From: Dictyophora rubrovolvata
Lineage: Eukaryota; Basidiomycota; Agaricomycetes; Phallales; Phallaceae
Length of the DNA: 64,000 nt
Assembly: GCA_029959195.1 (NCBI GenBank)
Contig: CP114124.1
Location: forward strand, 310,001-374,000
Direction of reading: 5' to 3'
The translations under genes were made by a program, and so were the position numbers. A model generated the notes under the pieces. The model saw only the letters and a program-made list of their open reading frames with translations. It was not told where the DNA came from and made no database searches. Positions 1-11,447 of this stretch are shown here, in pieces. Position 1 is the stretch's first letter, and every line of letters starts with the position of its first letter.

Positions 1-1
1 T

Positions 2-301
2 GCGCTATCGTCTATCATTTTTGTCCGCGATCATATCACTTGCCCTCCCTCGGAGACCTCAACACCTTTCGATGCGCCGGTCCTCCGCCTGTTGGTATCT
101 ATCTCTCACGTACATGTTGAGGTGCGGTCATTAAGGACTGGTCGGAGTGGAGCAATAAGCGGCGAAGTATCTTTGCATCCCGGTGGTGCTGGCGGGAGTA
201 TGGTTAAAGGACAAGGTGGACGAATGGCTGCCGTGCAATACAAGCTGACGGATTCTGGTGCTGTGTTCTTCCAAAGGGGGATGAGTAAAGGCGTTTTGTG
301 A
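2..301 (+). CDS. ELP6: C-terminal end of a probable Elongator subunit 6 (partial)
   Basis: An open frame runs from the left edge to a stop at 299-301, so the gene begins outside the window. The last 75 or so codons read like the C-terminus of Elp6, a RecA-fold subunit of Elongator, which modifies wobble uridines of tRNAs. The tail FFQRGMSKGVL resembles the FF-x-KGMS-x-x-VL end I recall from animal ELP6. The stretch HVHVEVRSLRTGRSG looks like a beta strand and turn of the same fold. No upstream domain is visible, so this rests on a short similarity recalled from memory. A different protein with a similar tail cannot be excluded. Confidence 0.45.
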   Translation, partial: ALSSIIFVRDHITCPPSETSTPFDAPVLRLLVSISHVHVEVRSLRTGRSGAISGEVSLHPGGAGGSMVKGQGGRMAAVQYKLTDSGAVFFQRGMSKGVL

Positions 302-1030
302 CCGTTGCATCTCTTTGGGTGTTGACTAACATCGTCATTGTTTTTTTTTCGCTTTGTTCCGAAGAAAAGCGGAGAAAGTTTTGAAGCAATGCTTCTTGCA
401 AGTCCTGAGTCGTGCATGTGGCACATGCTCCTCATTACACACAGATCGTGAGGGTTCCAACGTTCAAATGCCCGATTCTAAATATGTATGATATCATTTC
501 AATATCATTTAGATACGTATACATAACCAGTATTACTTTGTTTAATTCACAAGTGTTCGACATGTTTGTGACTCCAAGATTAATATCTTCTCTTGTTTGT
601 CAATCAATGATGGATTTAAATGCCTAATTTGGTTTTTAAGTCATGGCTTGCATGTGACTGCCATTCAACAAATGGGACGTGGAGTTGTGTACCTTCAAAA
701 ACGAAGCTTGATGTTCACTGGTATGGGTGTGATAACCCCGAGATGTTGCCGAGCTTTTGAGCATTTTACTCAGTAGTCCGCCTTGGGAACGTGGTAACAC
801 TTGGTAGAAATCTCTAAATGACGGATATATCCGAAAGTGCACGCGACTTTTGAGAGTGAGTCAATGGACTATTCGAGACCCGTGTCGCGAAGAACAGACG
901 GACAGGGGTATATGACATTTGGATAAAGACGTGCTCTAGCCTAGTTGGCCACGAAGGTGCCAAAGAGATCCGACATCATAACCTTGAGATATTAGATTGA
1001 TGATAAGTGTATTGTATACAGGATCCGAAA
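302..1030. other. Intergenic, between two convergent 3' ends
   Basis: This stretch lies between the stop of the ELP6-like gene and the stop of the dolichyldiphosphatase gene on the other strand. It should hold both 3' UTRs. Short open frames are present on both strands, but none has a recognisable domain or a coherent splice structure. I see no RNA gene or repeat. Confidence 0.6.
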
Positions 1031-2074
1031 CTAGGAGGGTTTCTTCTTCGTTGAAGTGTCGGTGTTCTTGCACGCTCGTTCCCATTCACTGCGCCACTTC
1101 TGCCATTCAGATTCTCGGCCCGCATCGCCCCAGATTGACCAGCCATCTCGAAGGCGAAACCATTGCGAGATCGATGAGTTCAATAGACCACGTCTAAACT
1201 TGCCCAAAAGGGTATGTGGGTAGTTGTTAGGGATATACTCGCATGATGCGTATGTTACGCAACCTATTGCAACGCCGATTAGACATCCCCAGAGCACTTG
1301 ATCGGGCGTATGATATGTCAAATAATATCTTAATAATGAGTAAATGAGTAAACCCCGAGTAAACCCTTCAGCGAAACCAGATGGCCACGTATTTGAGTAT
1401 GGGAACAACTTACCGGGAATAACAAACTAGTGCTGTCCAAAGGATTAATCCCATGTATATGAGAAGCCTAAATGCCTGATCTACAATTGAGTATCCAGTT
1501 GAGGTAAAGCGATGGCGGAAGCGTATGTGGAGAATCAGGAACGTTGAGAAATAGGCCATCCATTGACTATGTGAAGACGGAAAGCCATACCCATGACCGA
1601 GGGTTTCTGCATGAGAGGAAGGGGCGTATTATTAACAGTAAATTAGTGTGCGAATGTGAGCAAGGAAAAAAAGAAGAAATACTCGCCAACTGGTCTGTCC
1701 TGCTTTATCGCGTGTTTCAATACGTAATTAATGCCTTCGCATGCCAGCTGGCCGGCCCACATTTCCAGAATGACGAGTTCACGCGTTATGAAGGACAACG
1801 AGGCATATGCAGGCTGTAGTAAGGAATGTATGTATTTTAAAAAGGGCACTCTGTGTCTATAAATGTCATGAGACGTATAAAAATTGTATTACCATGAGCA
1901 GGATTGGACTGAGTGAGAGGAGTGCGAGACATAAAGACAAGTTTGAATTGGGGTCGTCTATATGAAAGATGAGAACGTATATACTGACGAATTAAACGGA
2001 GAATTATATACGATATACGAACATAAGACATGTGTGAGATCCAGGGCAGCCCGAGGCTGCTGTTCCTCGGTCAT
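1031..2074 (-). CDS. CAX4: Dolichyldiphosphatase (PAP2 family)
   Basis: The enzyme removes a phosphate from dolichyl diphosphate on the lumenal side of the ER, which recycles the lipid carrier of N-glycosylation. The model starts at ATG 2074 (MTEEQQPRAALDLTHVLY) and has about five exons. All three PAP2 phosphatase signatures are present: K-x6-RP in KHAIKQDRP, the PSSHS motif, and SR-x5-H-x3-D in SRYYLTYHTPDQ. Hydrophobic helices lie between them. The N-terminal LTHVLYDPNSN block is typical of the fungal Cwh8/Cax4 family and supports both the start and the first intron. The intron at 1607-1686 needs a GC donor (GCGAGT) to keep the frame into GYGFPSSHS. The size, about 250 residues, is usual for the family. 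Confidence 0.9.
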
Positions 2075-2674
2075 TTGCAGTGCGACGAAGCTCTAATTTT
2101 TCTTCTTCTTCTTCTTCTTTCTTCTTCCTTCTTTCGAAGTCACCACAAGTCAACAGAACTGTTTCAAAGATAACTAACTTTATCTGCCACGGAATGAATG
2201 AAATAAATGAAAAGAGCTTAGAACAGCACCGAGACAAGCAGTGCGGAACGGTTGCCTACTTTACCAAAAGAGGACCCGCATGTTTGGCGCCATGCAGCTC
2301 TGTGACGTCTAGACGCCCGGCAGTAAAGATTGCCGAAAAACACGCCTTAGACTCGAGGCAAGGTGGGCCCTTTCAGCCTGGGTTGTTATATAAAACCCAG
2401 GCAAACTTTGCTCACAAATCTGTCCTATTTGGTCCCCTGTTCCGGATTTAGGGCTGTTTGCCAGAGCTGTCGGTGTGGGATTGGGCAGGCTTGCAACCCG
2501 TAGACACATTGCAGTTGTTGTTCCTGTGCGTACGGTGGTAGTAGAAGAGTAGAAGTAATAGCAGTTTCAACCTCGGGTTTATTCTCTTTTCCTCTTTTTT
2601 TTAACTCTCATTTTGGTCCACTCCCTGCTCGCCTTTTCCTTTTCCCGTCTCCTTATTTTTTTTCGTTTGGAGAG
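2075..2674. other. Divergent intergenic region with TTC microsatellite and leader
   Basis: This is the head-to-head interval between the dolichyldiphosphatase gene and the gene starting at 2675. It holds a TTC/TTCC-rich microsatellite at about 2098-2137, a TATA-like box near 2387, and a pyrimidine-rich stretch at about 2577-2670 just before the ATG. Such pyrimidine-rich leaders are common upstream of fungal start codons. Confidence 0.6.
2377..2401 (+). promoter_or_regulatory. TATA-like box enclosed by an 8-bp perfect inverted repeat
   Basis: CCTGGGTT at 2377-2384 is the exact reverse complement of AACCCAGG at 2394-2401. The 9-nt spacer between them, with the edge of the right arm, holds TATATAAAA at 2387-2395. 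The box lies about 280 nt upstream of ATG 2675, with the pyrimidine-rich leader in between. A core promoter for the plus-strand gene is the simplest reading. The palindrome could be a site for a dimeric DNA-binding protein, but that is inference. Confidence 0.4.
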
Positions 2675-5441
2675 ATGTATTTTCCTGCTTTTTGGTCTCG
2701 GTGGAAACTGCCTCGGTGGTCTAGTCAGCGGGTGGAAGATATTTTACAAGTAGTGAGTTGTCCCTCACTCCCCCCTCTCCCCTAGAGTTAAATTCACTCC
2801 CTTTTCAGGATATATTTAAAGTGGGTTCCGTAGTTTTATTTTACTTCTCTTTTACCTGTCGAGTTTACTTCCTCATGCACAGGCCGATATACCAGAAGAC
2901 GATGGTCTCCTTCCGACAACTCGAAGCCTAACTTACGAGCCTTCCACGTCTGCGACTTCAGATGGCTTCATGTCTAATTCATTGACTCCTACCTCTCAAT
3001 CAAATAATCACGATCTTCATCTCGAACTCCCTACGTTCAGATCTTTACTGGATGACTTGACTGAATGGTTGCAGCCTGCCCAGATGGAAGTGGTACGTAC
3101 CCCCCCCCCTCCTAAAAAAACCGGCCTCACTTGTCCAACCAATCAATTAATGACCCGTAGCGTTCACCTCCTCCATTCAATTCAATCGGGTCAATTCGGG
3201 ACCGTCGAGATGATTTGATCGAAGAATTACTAGACCACGTTTCCCAGCTTAGAGACAAAGTACGATCCTTAGGCGACGATAACTCACGTTTACGACGACA
3301 GCTCACGGATGATCCCTCTCATCATGATGCCCTCACGAACCGTATGTGTGAATGATTAAAAAGTTTTTTTCAGGTCTGATTAATCCGAAATATTACTCGT
3401 GCAGCGCGTAGTAAACATATGGTCGACAAAGTCCTTAATACATCATCGACAGCCTCTCCGACACGACCATATACACATCGTAAAAACTCCTCATCTCTGG
3501 AAGATGAGCATAATTCTCAAGAAGATTGTGATTCGGCTTATTCTTGTGCGCGACCCTTGATTTTATTTGATGAATCAAAAAATAACATATTCTTAAACTG
3601 CTTTCATTCTGCAGATTATAATAATCCAGATTACTTTCCTAACACTTCCAGCCACACTCCTTCTCTTCCCGTTTTTCCTAGCCCAACAACGCGCTTACGT
3701 GCGAGAACAGAGTCTATTCTCCCGGTGGATAGTTTCACCCCTTCAGGATATCCACAGGTTCGTAGACGCTATTGTGAAAGAGCAAGTGTCGATGCTGATT
3801 TCCTTCTCAGCGCCGTAGATACTATTCCTTACCTACACCCAGACAGTGTAAGGAATATATGGAGTTGCGACGGAGAGACAATACCAAGCTGGAACTTGGT
3901 TCACATCTCAGACGATTAATCAGTTTGCGATGCTCACTTTCCTCTGAAAGACCTACTTTAGATGTAAGTGAGAACCCTAGAAGTCTAGTTAAAGCGTCTT
4001 GACAGTTTTACTCTTTTCCAGAAACCTATAATACGTGATACGTCTACGGTGAATAAGGAGAATACTTCATCGGAAATTTCTCCTTCAAGTTGGAGTTTGA
4101 GAAATTCCGGTAAAGGTCCTTTTCGCCGGCCTCAGCCACGCATTCAATTGTCGGTGTTGGAAGTAAGGGTTAATAGCGAGTTTTGTTTGTTCCTTTAAAA
4201 TAACGCCACTTTTAGCCAATATTCCGCTGTTTCTCATGTTCCCAGAGATTCGGGCACTGCGCATATGCGGATTGCATATGGATAGGTGACCATTACGTTA
4301 ACTTCGGTTACTTCGAAATGATCTATTACCACGCGGCCTTTGGGTTGTGGGGTCCGGCCAATATGGTGACGGAATATTATGTAGGTCGTTCACTCTTCCC
4401 AAGGTCCCCGTGTCGATTAACTTCGCCTGTGAAAAGAATTCCTTGGTGGAACGGTCTCAACCACTCGACGAGAATGCTCTTGAAGCAGAAAATCGACCTT
4501 TCGTCGAGGATGTTGAGGATGAAGTTGAAGCTGTAAGTTCGATCTCAAAATCACCGTGGTGAAAACTTCTTTCTCCGTGTTAATGCCATGTGAGAATGCT
4601 GTTATTTCAGAGGTAGCTCCTTTGTCGTCTGTCCATTTGCTCGAGGGTACACGTCGAGAGAACGTTGAGTCCTTCGTAACCGCTAACGAGCATGCCGTCA
4701 GTGACGCGCAAAGGCGACGGGAGCGCCATATTGCTTTGTTGGATTCGATTATCGAAGAAGAGGAACTAGATGATGTACCCCCTACTCATCTTTCTTCCCC
4801 GGCTGTAAGAATAATGTATGCATTTCATAATTATACAACTAATCCACATAATCTTTTTATTTTTATTTCCAAGACAACTGGTATCCACCATCCGAAACCG
4901 ACTCACGTGTCTGAAATGGCGCAGCAAACCATTCTGGCGGTCATTCCCGAACAAGAAGTAGATTCTTCCAACGAGTCGACGACCACGGTTCGAGAGTTAG
5001 TATTATGCGTAAACAGTAGCATACTCATTTTGCACCCTTCTTGCTTTTTTTTCTTCCTCTTCTTTCTGGGAATTCTAGACGTCTCAATCATGTCCTCCCT
5101 TGACAGATGAAAGTTCTTTCTCGAGTGCTCGCTCGCTCGGACAAGGGAGCTCGATGACTTTCGAGGACTTTGAAGATATTGACTTTGTGTCAACCTCGAA
5201 TTCGGAGAGCCCGTCGGGATATAGTCCCATTGCTGGTTAGTTTTTTTTTATATATATTTTCATAAGTACGCCTTATAAAAAGTACCTCATCATCTGTACA
5301 GTGAACACAGTGACCTTCCCTATCACGCAGCCGCCTACTGAGAGTAAGTTTCTGATGTTAATTGTAATCAAATGTCTTCCATCCTACACCCACTTAGAGT
5401 TGGCCGTTTGGGATTCGGCCGATGCTTTGGCATGCGATTGA
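2675..5441 (+). CDS. Uncharacterised protein with coiled-coil segment and acidic/Ser-rich linkers
   Basis: I do not recognise this gene. Its reality is supported by about ten successive open segments joined by good GT-AG sites. The first exon starts at ATG 2675 with a Trp-rich MYFPAFWSRWKLPRWSS. A charged helical stretch at 3230-3340 contains LIEELLDHVSQLRDK. A second helical stretch at about 3872-3962 contains EYMELRRRDNTKLELGSHLR. Later exons are acidic and Ser/Glu-rich, with PFVEDVEDEVEA near 4500 and TFEDFEDIDFVSTSN near 5155. The last exon ends ELAVWDSADALACD. The exon structure at 3770-3870 and 4200-4400 is unresolved. The tryptophans and the acidic tail suggest a docking or scaffold protein, but no function is claimed. 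Confidence 0.6.
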
Positions 5442-6202
5442 ATGAACGGGTTCATGTATGCGTATCTTCTCGGTTCATCCCGACTACTATCCATTCTTAA
5501 TTCCCTTCTAGCGAATGCATTCTCTTGCCACGAATTTCATGAAATTACGAAATGGGTCTATGCGGATAGTCATATATGAGTGAGATATCAGTCAGGATAC
5601 ATTGATTGTATTTAGATATCAATACATATGACATATTTTACTAAGAAGATATTTTTTGACACGGTTCTACAAGCTACACACTTGCACATATTTTGGTACC
5701 CTATGCACACAGTACAATGCCACGAGCTCTATTGGAAGGTACCGGGCACCTTAAAGCTCGTGTGAAGTGATCGCGTCCCTGTAGGTGTGCATACACGAGC
5801 TGCATCAATTGGCTCTGAAATTCGTATAATCGTAAAAGCGAACCACTTGCGTTGCGTGGTTATTATATACACTTTGTTCCATGAAATTTGCAACTTGCTT
5901 CTTAGGCATTCCGCCTTTGTGGAAGTCGTCTAATTGACAGCGATTGGCAGTGGAGTTTTCAAAGCTTCGTATCGTCTTTTGTGTCACTGGAATATTATTC
6001 TAAGCGAGGCTAGCAGGCGTTCGAGTGAGGATTTGAATGTCCTGGTCAAAACAAGCTGTGACATGTGAACGGCAAACACCGAACACCTCGAGGCGTTTAG
6101 TCACGTGATCGCTTCGAGGCGCGTCATTATCACGTGTTTTGTGTTCGTCCGCGACAATCACTCTCCAGTTCTCGATAGACTGAGCCTCCTTCACAGACGA
6201 TT
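5442..6202. other. Intergenic region with a small inverted repeat
   Basis: The region holds the 3' UTR of the upstream gene and the promoter of the gene at 6203. AGCTCGTGT at 5755-5763 is the exact reverse complement of ACACGAGCT at 5793-5801, and a further copy of its core, CACGAGCTC, sits at 5721-5729. I see no coding sequence. Confidence 0.5.
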
Positions 6203-9039
6203 ATGACCGGGCCGCAGTTGCATGAACTAGATGATTCTTTGCCTGGAATATCATTGTCGCTGAATCCTTCTGAAGATTATGAACCCTCTTCGACACTACA
6301 ATATGTCAACTCTCAGCTGGTTGCACACGGGTTTGCGCGTGCTCCGGGACTCTCGATAGACGGAATATCTAATGAGGACGGCCAGAAACTCGTAAAATGC
6401 CTTATGGCCATGTTGAGTCAACGCATGGTATATTGTTCTAGTCTTTACTATCATAAAAGAAAGCTAGCTAACGGTAGTACCCTCTTCTTAGGAGGATGTT
6501 GGTCAAACTGAACAGCTAGGGTCCAAGCTACGCACTATAAGCTATGAGCATGAACGCCTGCAATCTTTTAACAAGGTAGAACAAGAAAAAGCTGCAAACG
6601 CGGAACGTGAAATGACTCTTTTTAAAAGCAAACTAGCGTGCGTTTACCGCAGACCTGTAACGTCGTCCGTTACCACAGCTGACTTTTCGACGCAGGGCTT
6701 CTCAGCGCTCTCATACAGCTGAAGTAGCAGCACATAAACAAACAGCAGCTGAATCACAGCGCCTCCGGACCGCATTGCAATATCTTCGAACAACGACTCA
6801 GAACGAACTCAAACGAAAAGAGAAAGAGCTCGAACGAACGTTGGAACGTTGGAGCAAGATATGTGATTCTCAAGCGAAACTGGGTGCTACTGGTGCCGGT
6901 TTGCACTGTGTTGATTTAGCTGCTCCATGCGAGCAACTGGTGGGCAAAGAAATGATGGAAGAAGCCCTTGAACAGGCCGAAGAAGCTCGTGTTGAACTCA
7001 TGAAAGAGAACGAAGGTTTCAGATCCGTTTTGCTTGGAACGGCACATGCCTTACAAACTATCGCCCACAATATCAAAAAACAGGATCAGGATGCGCAAAC
7101 ACCTGAGGCAAGTCGCTACTTACCAAGATACGCCACTGCGTTGTGCTCATCATTGATTCGCAGCTCTCTCTCCTAACGCCCACTGCTATCTTTGCACCTC
7201 CGACGTCATGCCTTACACATCCCGAGAATGCCCATCTCAAAATTAAAGAACTGATAACTAATTTAAAAGACGTAATCGCGGATGCCCAACAAAGAGACAC
7301 GCTTCCCGCAACCGAAGCTATATTATCAGATCAGGAAGTTACCAAAATGCAACAGACTATTGATTCACTCCGTTTGGAACTAGGTATGCACACTGCTCTG
7401 CATTTGTGATCAGTTTATTTAAACTTTTGCAGATGCTCTTCGAAAAAACAAGACTAAAGCTCAAGCAGTCTACGATCAATACACTAAGTACATCTCGGGT
7501 CAAAAACGCGAACGCGGACTGCAAGAAACCCTGGACCTGATGGCAGACGCAGAACTCGATAAGCGTTCTAAGGAATTGGAAATAGAAAAGAAGAAGAAGT
7601 TTACAGAAGCTACGATTAAACTTGGACATGACAGATCAGAATTGGAGGTACGCAAGATTGTTTATATTGTCTCCTCTCATGTCTTAGTTTGGTATTTGAT
7701 CTAGACGGAACGTCGACGTTTTCTTGAAGAAAAAAGACGCTGGGAGGCTGATCGAATTCTGGCCGAACTTCCACCTAACCCTTCTAATGAAGATCCTGAC
7801 CTAATACCGTCCCCTAAAAGAAACTTCACAGCGAAGTCAGCTTCTCCAAAACGACACGGTATAGCAGAATACACTGTGAAATCTCTCAAACGCAGTGGCA
7901 TCACTAGATCACCTGGGAAGAAAAAATCCAAAGTGACATTCAAGGAAATTAAGGTCTCTGGTAGTCAACGGCCAAAAATGAAAGTGGATGGCAAACTGCC
8001 CAAAGAAGTGGAGAACCTTCACGGATCGGAGGATAAGCACGTTATTCAAAGTCCCTCATCACAACCACTTGATTCTGTCGAAGCGAAAAGGACACTTCCG
8101 GAACTTTTCCCCCGGGCTTTAGAGTCTCGGATACAACGACATCCATCCAGAGACTGCAAACCGACGATGCCTCTCGTTTTGCCTACAAGTTTCACTTTGC
8201 CACCACCTTCTCCTGGATCCTCACTTTCTCTTCAACCCCTTGTTATACCGATTTCATCTTCGCTGGCAGAATTTCCTCCCCCCAACGTACCTGCCTCTTC
8301 AACACCTGTTCCTTCAACTTCAGCTGCGGCCTTGATTTTGACTTCGACTTCTGCTCCAGCATCTAGTTCGTCCAACTTTGACAAGATACCACTTCTATCA
8401 TCCCCACCCACAATACCCTCAGTGCCCTCTAGACCCATTCGAAATTTTCCTTCGCCAAGAACACCGCGTGTTTTGCTGAATGTTGGTCTGAATGGAATGA
8501 AAAAACATGACTACAGCCCTGCGAAACCTTCTCCTTTATCCAGGATCCTGATGATCGCTGATTCTCCTTCGTCGCCTGATGAATTTATGGGAACAATAGA
8601 GGAGGAGGAGGAAGAAGAGGGTGATATAAAGGAAGAAACACTCAAACCCAATAACTCTGAGAAGTCTAAGGCGATTCAACTAGACTTCGAGGCTAACGTG
8701 AATCTCCCTCCGATGAAGACCGAAGCAGTCGGGACGCACACTAAAAAACCCGCTGCGAAAGACAAGAAGACGAGGTCCGAAAGTAAGGCAGCGACAGTGG
8801 AAAAAGAAAACGTTGGAGTTATATTAAGCAAACCGAACTTCGCGATTAGTGAGACAACGGTGAAAGCTAAAGTCAAGGAAACTTCTACGGCTGCAGTTCC
8901 GAAAACTAAATCCAGGTCAAGCACGACAGTCACTAAAACAGAGGCAACATCTCAGGGCCAAATGGTTAAACCGGGTGGTGCTCGTCGTGTTCCGCTAGGC
9001 GCAACCGACGCGGGAAAAGTTAGCAGCAGGTTGCTGTGA
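6203..9039 (+). CDS. ADIP/SSX2IP-Msd1 family coiled-coil protein
   Basis: Members of this family (fission yeast Msd1, vertebrate SSX2IP) anchor microtubule minus ends at spindle poles or centrosomes. The first exon (ATG 6203) gives the family's N-terminal block: an acidic start, then YVNSQLVAHGF, a PGLSIDG loop and VKCLMAMLSQRM. After an intron there are several hundred residues of heptad-rich coiled coil at about 6500-7740, including LKRKEKELERTLERWSKIC and RFLEEKRRWEADR. The last exon, from about 7705, is unstructured and rich in Ser, Pro and Lys. It carries an acidic EEEEEEEGD patch near 8600 and a basic C-terminus ending KVSSRLL. Six or so exons are inferred. The basic Ser/Pro tail would suit microtubule binding, but that is inference. 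The family assignment rests mainly on the first exon. Confidence 0.65.
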
Positions 9040-9281
9040 TTCATTCAAGTGCATCGTTCTCGTATATATATTTTTTCACAACAAACAGCAAACTCGTTAC
9101 CACTTTTTTCACCTCAGCCATCACGCATAGATAAGCTCCCACCGTCATAATTGTATTTATAGTGTATCCAATAGTCTAAGATGTTCATACATATGGTGTT
9201 GATTTCTACATAACAGAACAAAAAGATTACGCATTGCAACTTTCGAGTCCGTTATTTTCCCACATTACACGGGATGAGCAT

Positions 9282-11162
9282 TTACTGGAAGGAGTATTAG
9301 TTGAAGGCCACTGATATATCTTAGACAGGGACTTACAGTAATAACGGTAGGCTCTTTCCTGCCAGTGAATTCTACCAAGCGGCTGATAGATAAAGCCACT
9401 TCGATCAAACCTTTGAGACCGTCGGAAGTAGATATGGCCACTTGGCTTTCATCTTTGGTATACTTCTCAATATACATCCGGACGGTGGCTCCTTGACTGC
9501 CTGTTCCACTGAGTCGAAAAACAATCCGACTGCCATCAGTAAAGCTGATTATGTGGCCTTGATTTTTAGACACACTTCCATCGACGGGATCAGTGTAGGT
9601 GAATGAGGTAACTCCGGCGATAGTGAAGGACTCTTTCGTGGATTTGGATGTGTGAGCGGTGTTGTTCAACGATTGGTTCGTGATATGAGCGTCGAGAGCG
9701 TCGATAACTTTCTGAGCATCTTCTGTAGCGAGTTCTTCGTAGTCGTAGCGGGTAAAGAAAGACCGACCATAAGTCTTGTAATGTCTTTGTAGGATGTCAT
9801 TAATTCCTACGAATCCACTGGCATTTGGGAATAGATTTTTGTAAGAAGGCAAATTAGCTGCAGCGATAATGTTGAGCCACGCCACGATGGCCCATACACC
9901 ATCCTTTTCACGAATGTGATCCGATCCTGTACCGAAGGACTCTTCACCGCAGATTGAAAGATGCCCCGCATCCATTAGGTTGCCGAAAAACTTCCATCCC
10001 GTGGGGACTTCGTACACTTTGAGACCCTTTTTCTTCGCTACATGGTCTATTGCCTCTGAAGTGGGCATACTTCGAGCAAGACCCTTGACTCCACCTTTCT
10101 TGAAGTAGGGAATAACATCTGCCCAATCGGCAATGATCGCGACCGAGTCCGAAGGTGTAACGAATGCACCTGCGCCATAAATCATGTTACGATCACCGTC
10201 ACCGTCACTAGCTGCTCCGAAAGGAATTTTATCCTTCTCAACTGCTTCTACAAGACTGTGTGCGTAAGTCAGGTTGGGATCTGGGTGGCCGCCACCGAAA
10301 TCCGGTAAAGGCACGCAATTTTGTAGGGAAGATCCAGGTAGAGATAATTCGTCGAGGAAAATGGCTTTAGCATAAGGACCGGTAACTCCGTGCAGACCGT
10401 CGAAAAGCACTTTGAAAGATGGGGTATTTTGCAGGAATGATTTGATAAGAGCAAAGTCGAAGATGGAAGTGAGAAGTTCGATGTAATCTTTGACGGAGTC
10501 GATGATAATTACTTTACTAGAACCATAGATAAGTGGTTCTGACGTCACTTTGGAAAGGTCGACATTGTCTCCCCGAAGGACTTTATAGGAATTAATTGTC
10601 TTGGTTTTGGCGTAGATTACATCGGTGACGTTTTCGGGTGCTGGCCCACCATTAGAGACGTTGTATTTGATTCCAAAATCATTGTCTGGGCCACCGGGAT
10701 TGTGACTGGCCGTCAAGAGGATACCGCCGTCAGCTTTGTACTTCCTGATGATATTGCTGGCAGCAGGAGTGGAAAGAATGCTATCCTTTCCAATAATGAA
10801 CTTGGCAACACCGTTTGCAGCGCCAATTTTAACGATCGTTTGGACGGTAGGTTGGGAGAAGTATCGACCATCTCCACCTACGACTATTGTCTTCCCTTGT
10901 GGAGAGACGGCATCGAAAATGGATTGGATAAAGTTTTCGGTATAATGCTAAAAAAGAGATGTAAGTAATTAAACGTACAAAAAAAGAAAGAATAATTCCA
11001 CCTCCTGTTGAAAGATCTTTACTCTGTTGATCCATTCTTGATTAGATAAAGATGGTAGATATATTCCGAGATATCAAAGCTCTACCTTTTCCTCAGCCCG
11101 GAAGTTCCAGGCTTCTGACCATCGAAGGGTTTGGTTTCAACGGTGACAATCTTGTCTGACAT
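9282..11162 (-). CDS. PGM1: Phosphoglucomutase
   Basis: The enzyme interconverts glucose-1-phosphate and glucose-6-phosphate in the cytosol, linking glycogen, trehalose and cell-wall precursor synthesis to glycolysis. The model starts at ATG 11162 (MSDKIVTVETKPFDGQKPGT) and is about 560 residues, normal for the family. Visible motifs are TASHNPGG with the phosphoserine near 10710, DGDGDR for Mg binding near 10190, GEESFG for sugar binding near 9945, and the conserved C-terminus GRKEPTVIT. Two short introns break the N-terminus around RVKIFQQE and HYTENFIQS. An intron of about 54 nt (GTAAGT to CCAG) follows the last sense codon, so the TAA at 9282-9284 stands in its own exon. If that intron is retained, the protein gains about 22 residues. 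Confidence 0.95.
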
Positions 11163-11447
11163 GACGGTAATGAGCGAGTAGACAGATGAGGGACGACAGC
11201 CGGAGATGCATGATGTATTTATCAGGTGGGGAACGACGTCACGCTGGTTCTCGAACGTGGGACTCTAATAATTTGTTGTTACCGCTGCCATATCAAGAAT
11301 ACCATCAGTCGTGCACAAACTTCGGAGAATTTTCTAAATAACAGATTTTTTTTTACAGGAAAAGGGTAAATATATACAAAAAGTAGCTATATACTGCTTG
11401 ACGTTTCGGTTCGTGAGACCGGATTATCTTCGACAGGCGTTCAGGCC

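Noticed and set aside
2080-2451. A 123-codon frame starting in the TTC microsatellite
   Set aside because: The start is repeat-encoded polyserine/phenylalanine, the frame lies in a promoter interval, and nothing recognisable follows.
3419-3919. A stand-alone 166-residue protein
   Set aside because: It is an internal exon of the 2675-5441 gene. Its 5' side joins upstream through an intron ending CGTGCAG, and helical coding sequence resumes just beyond in another frame.
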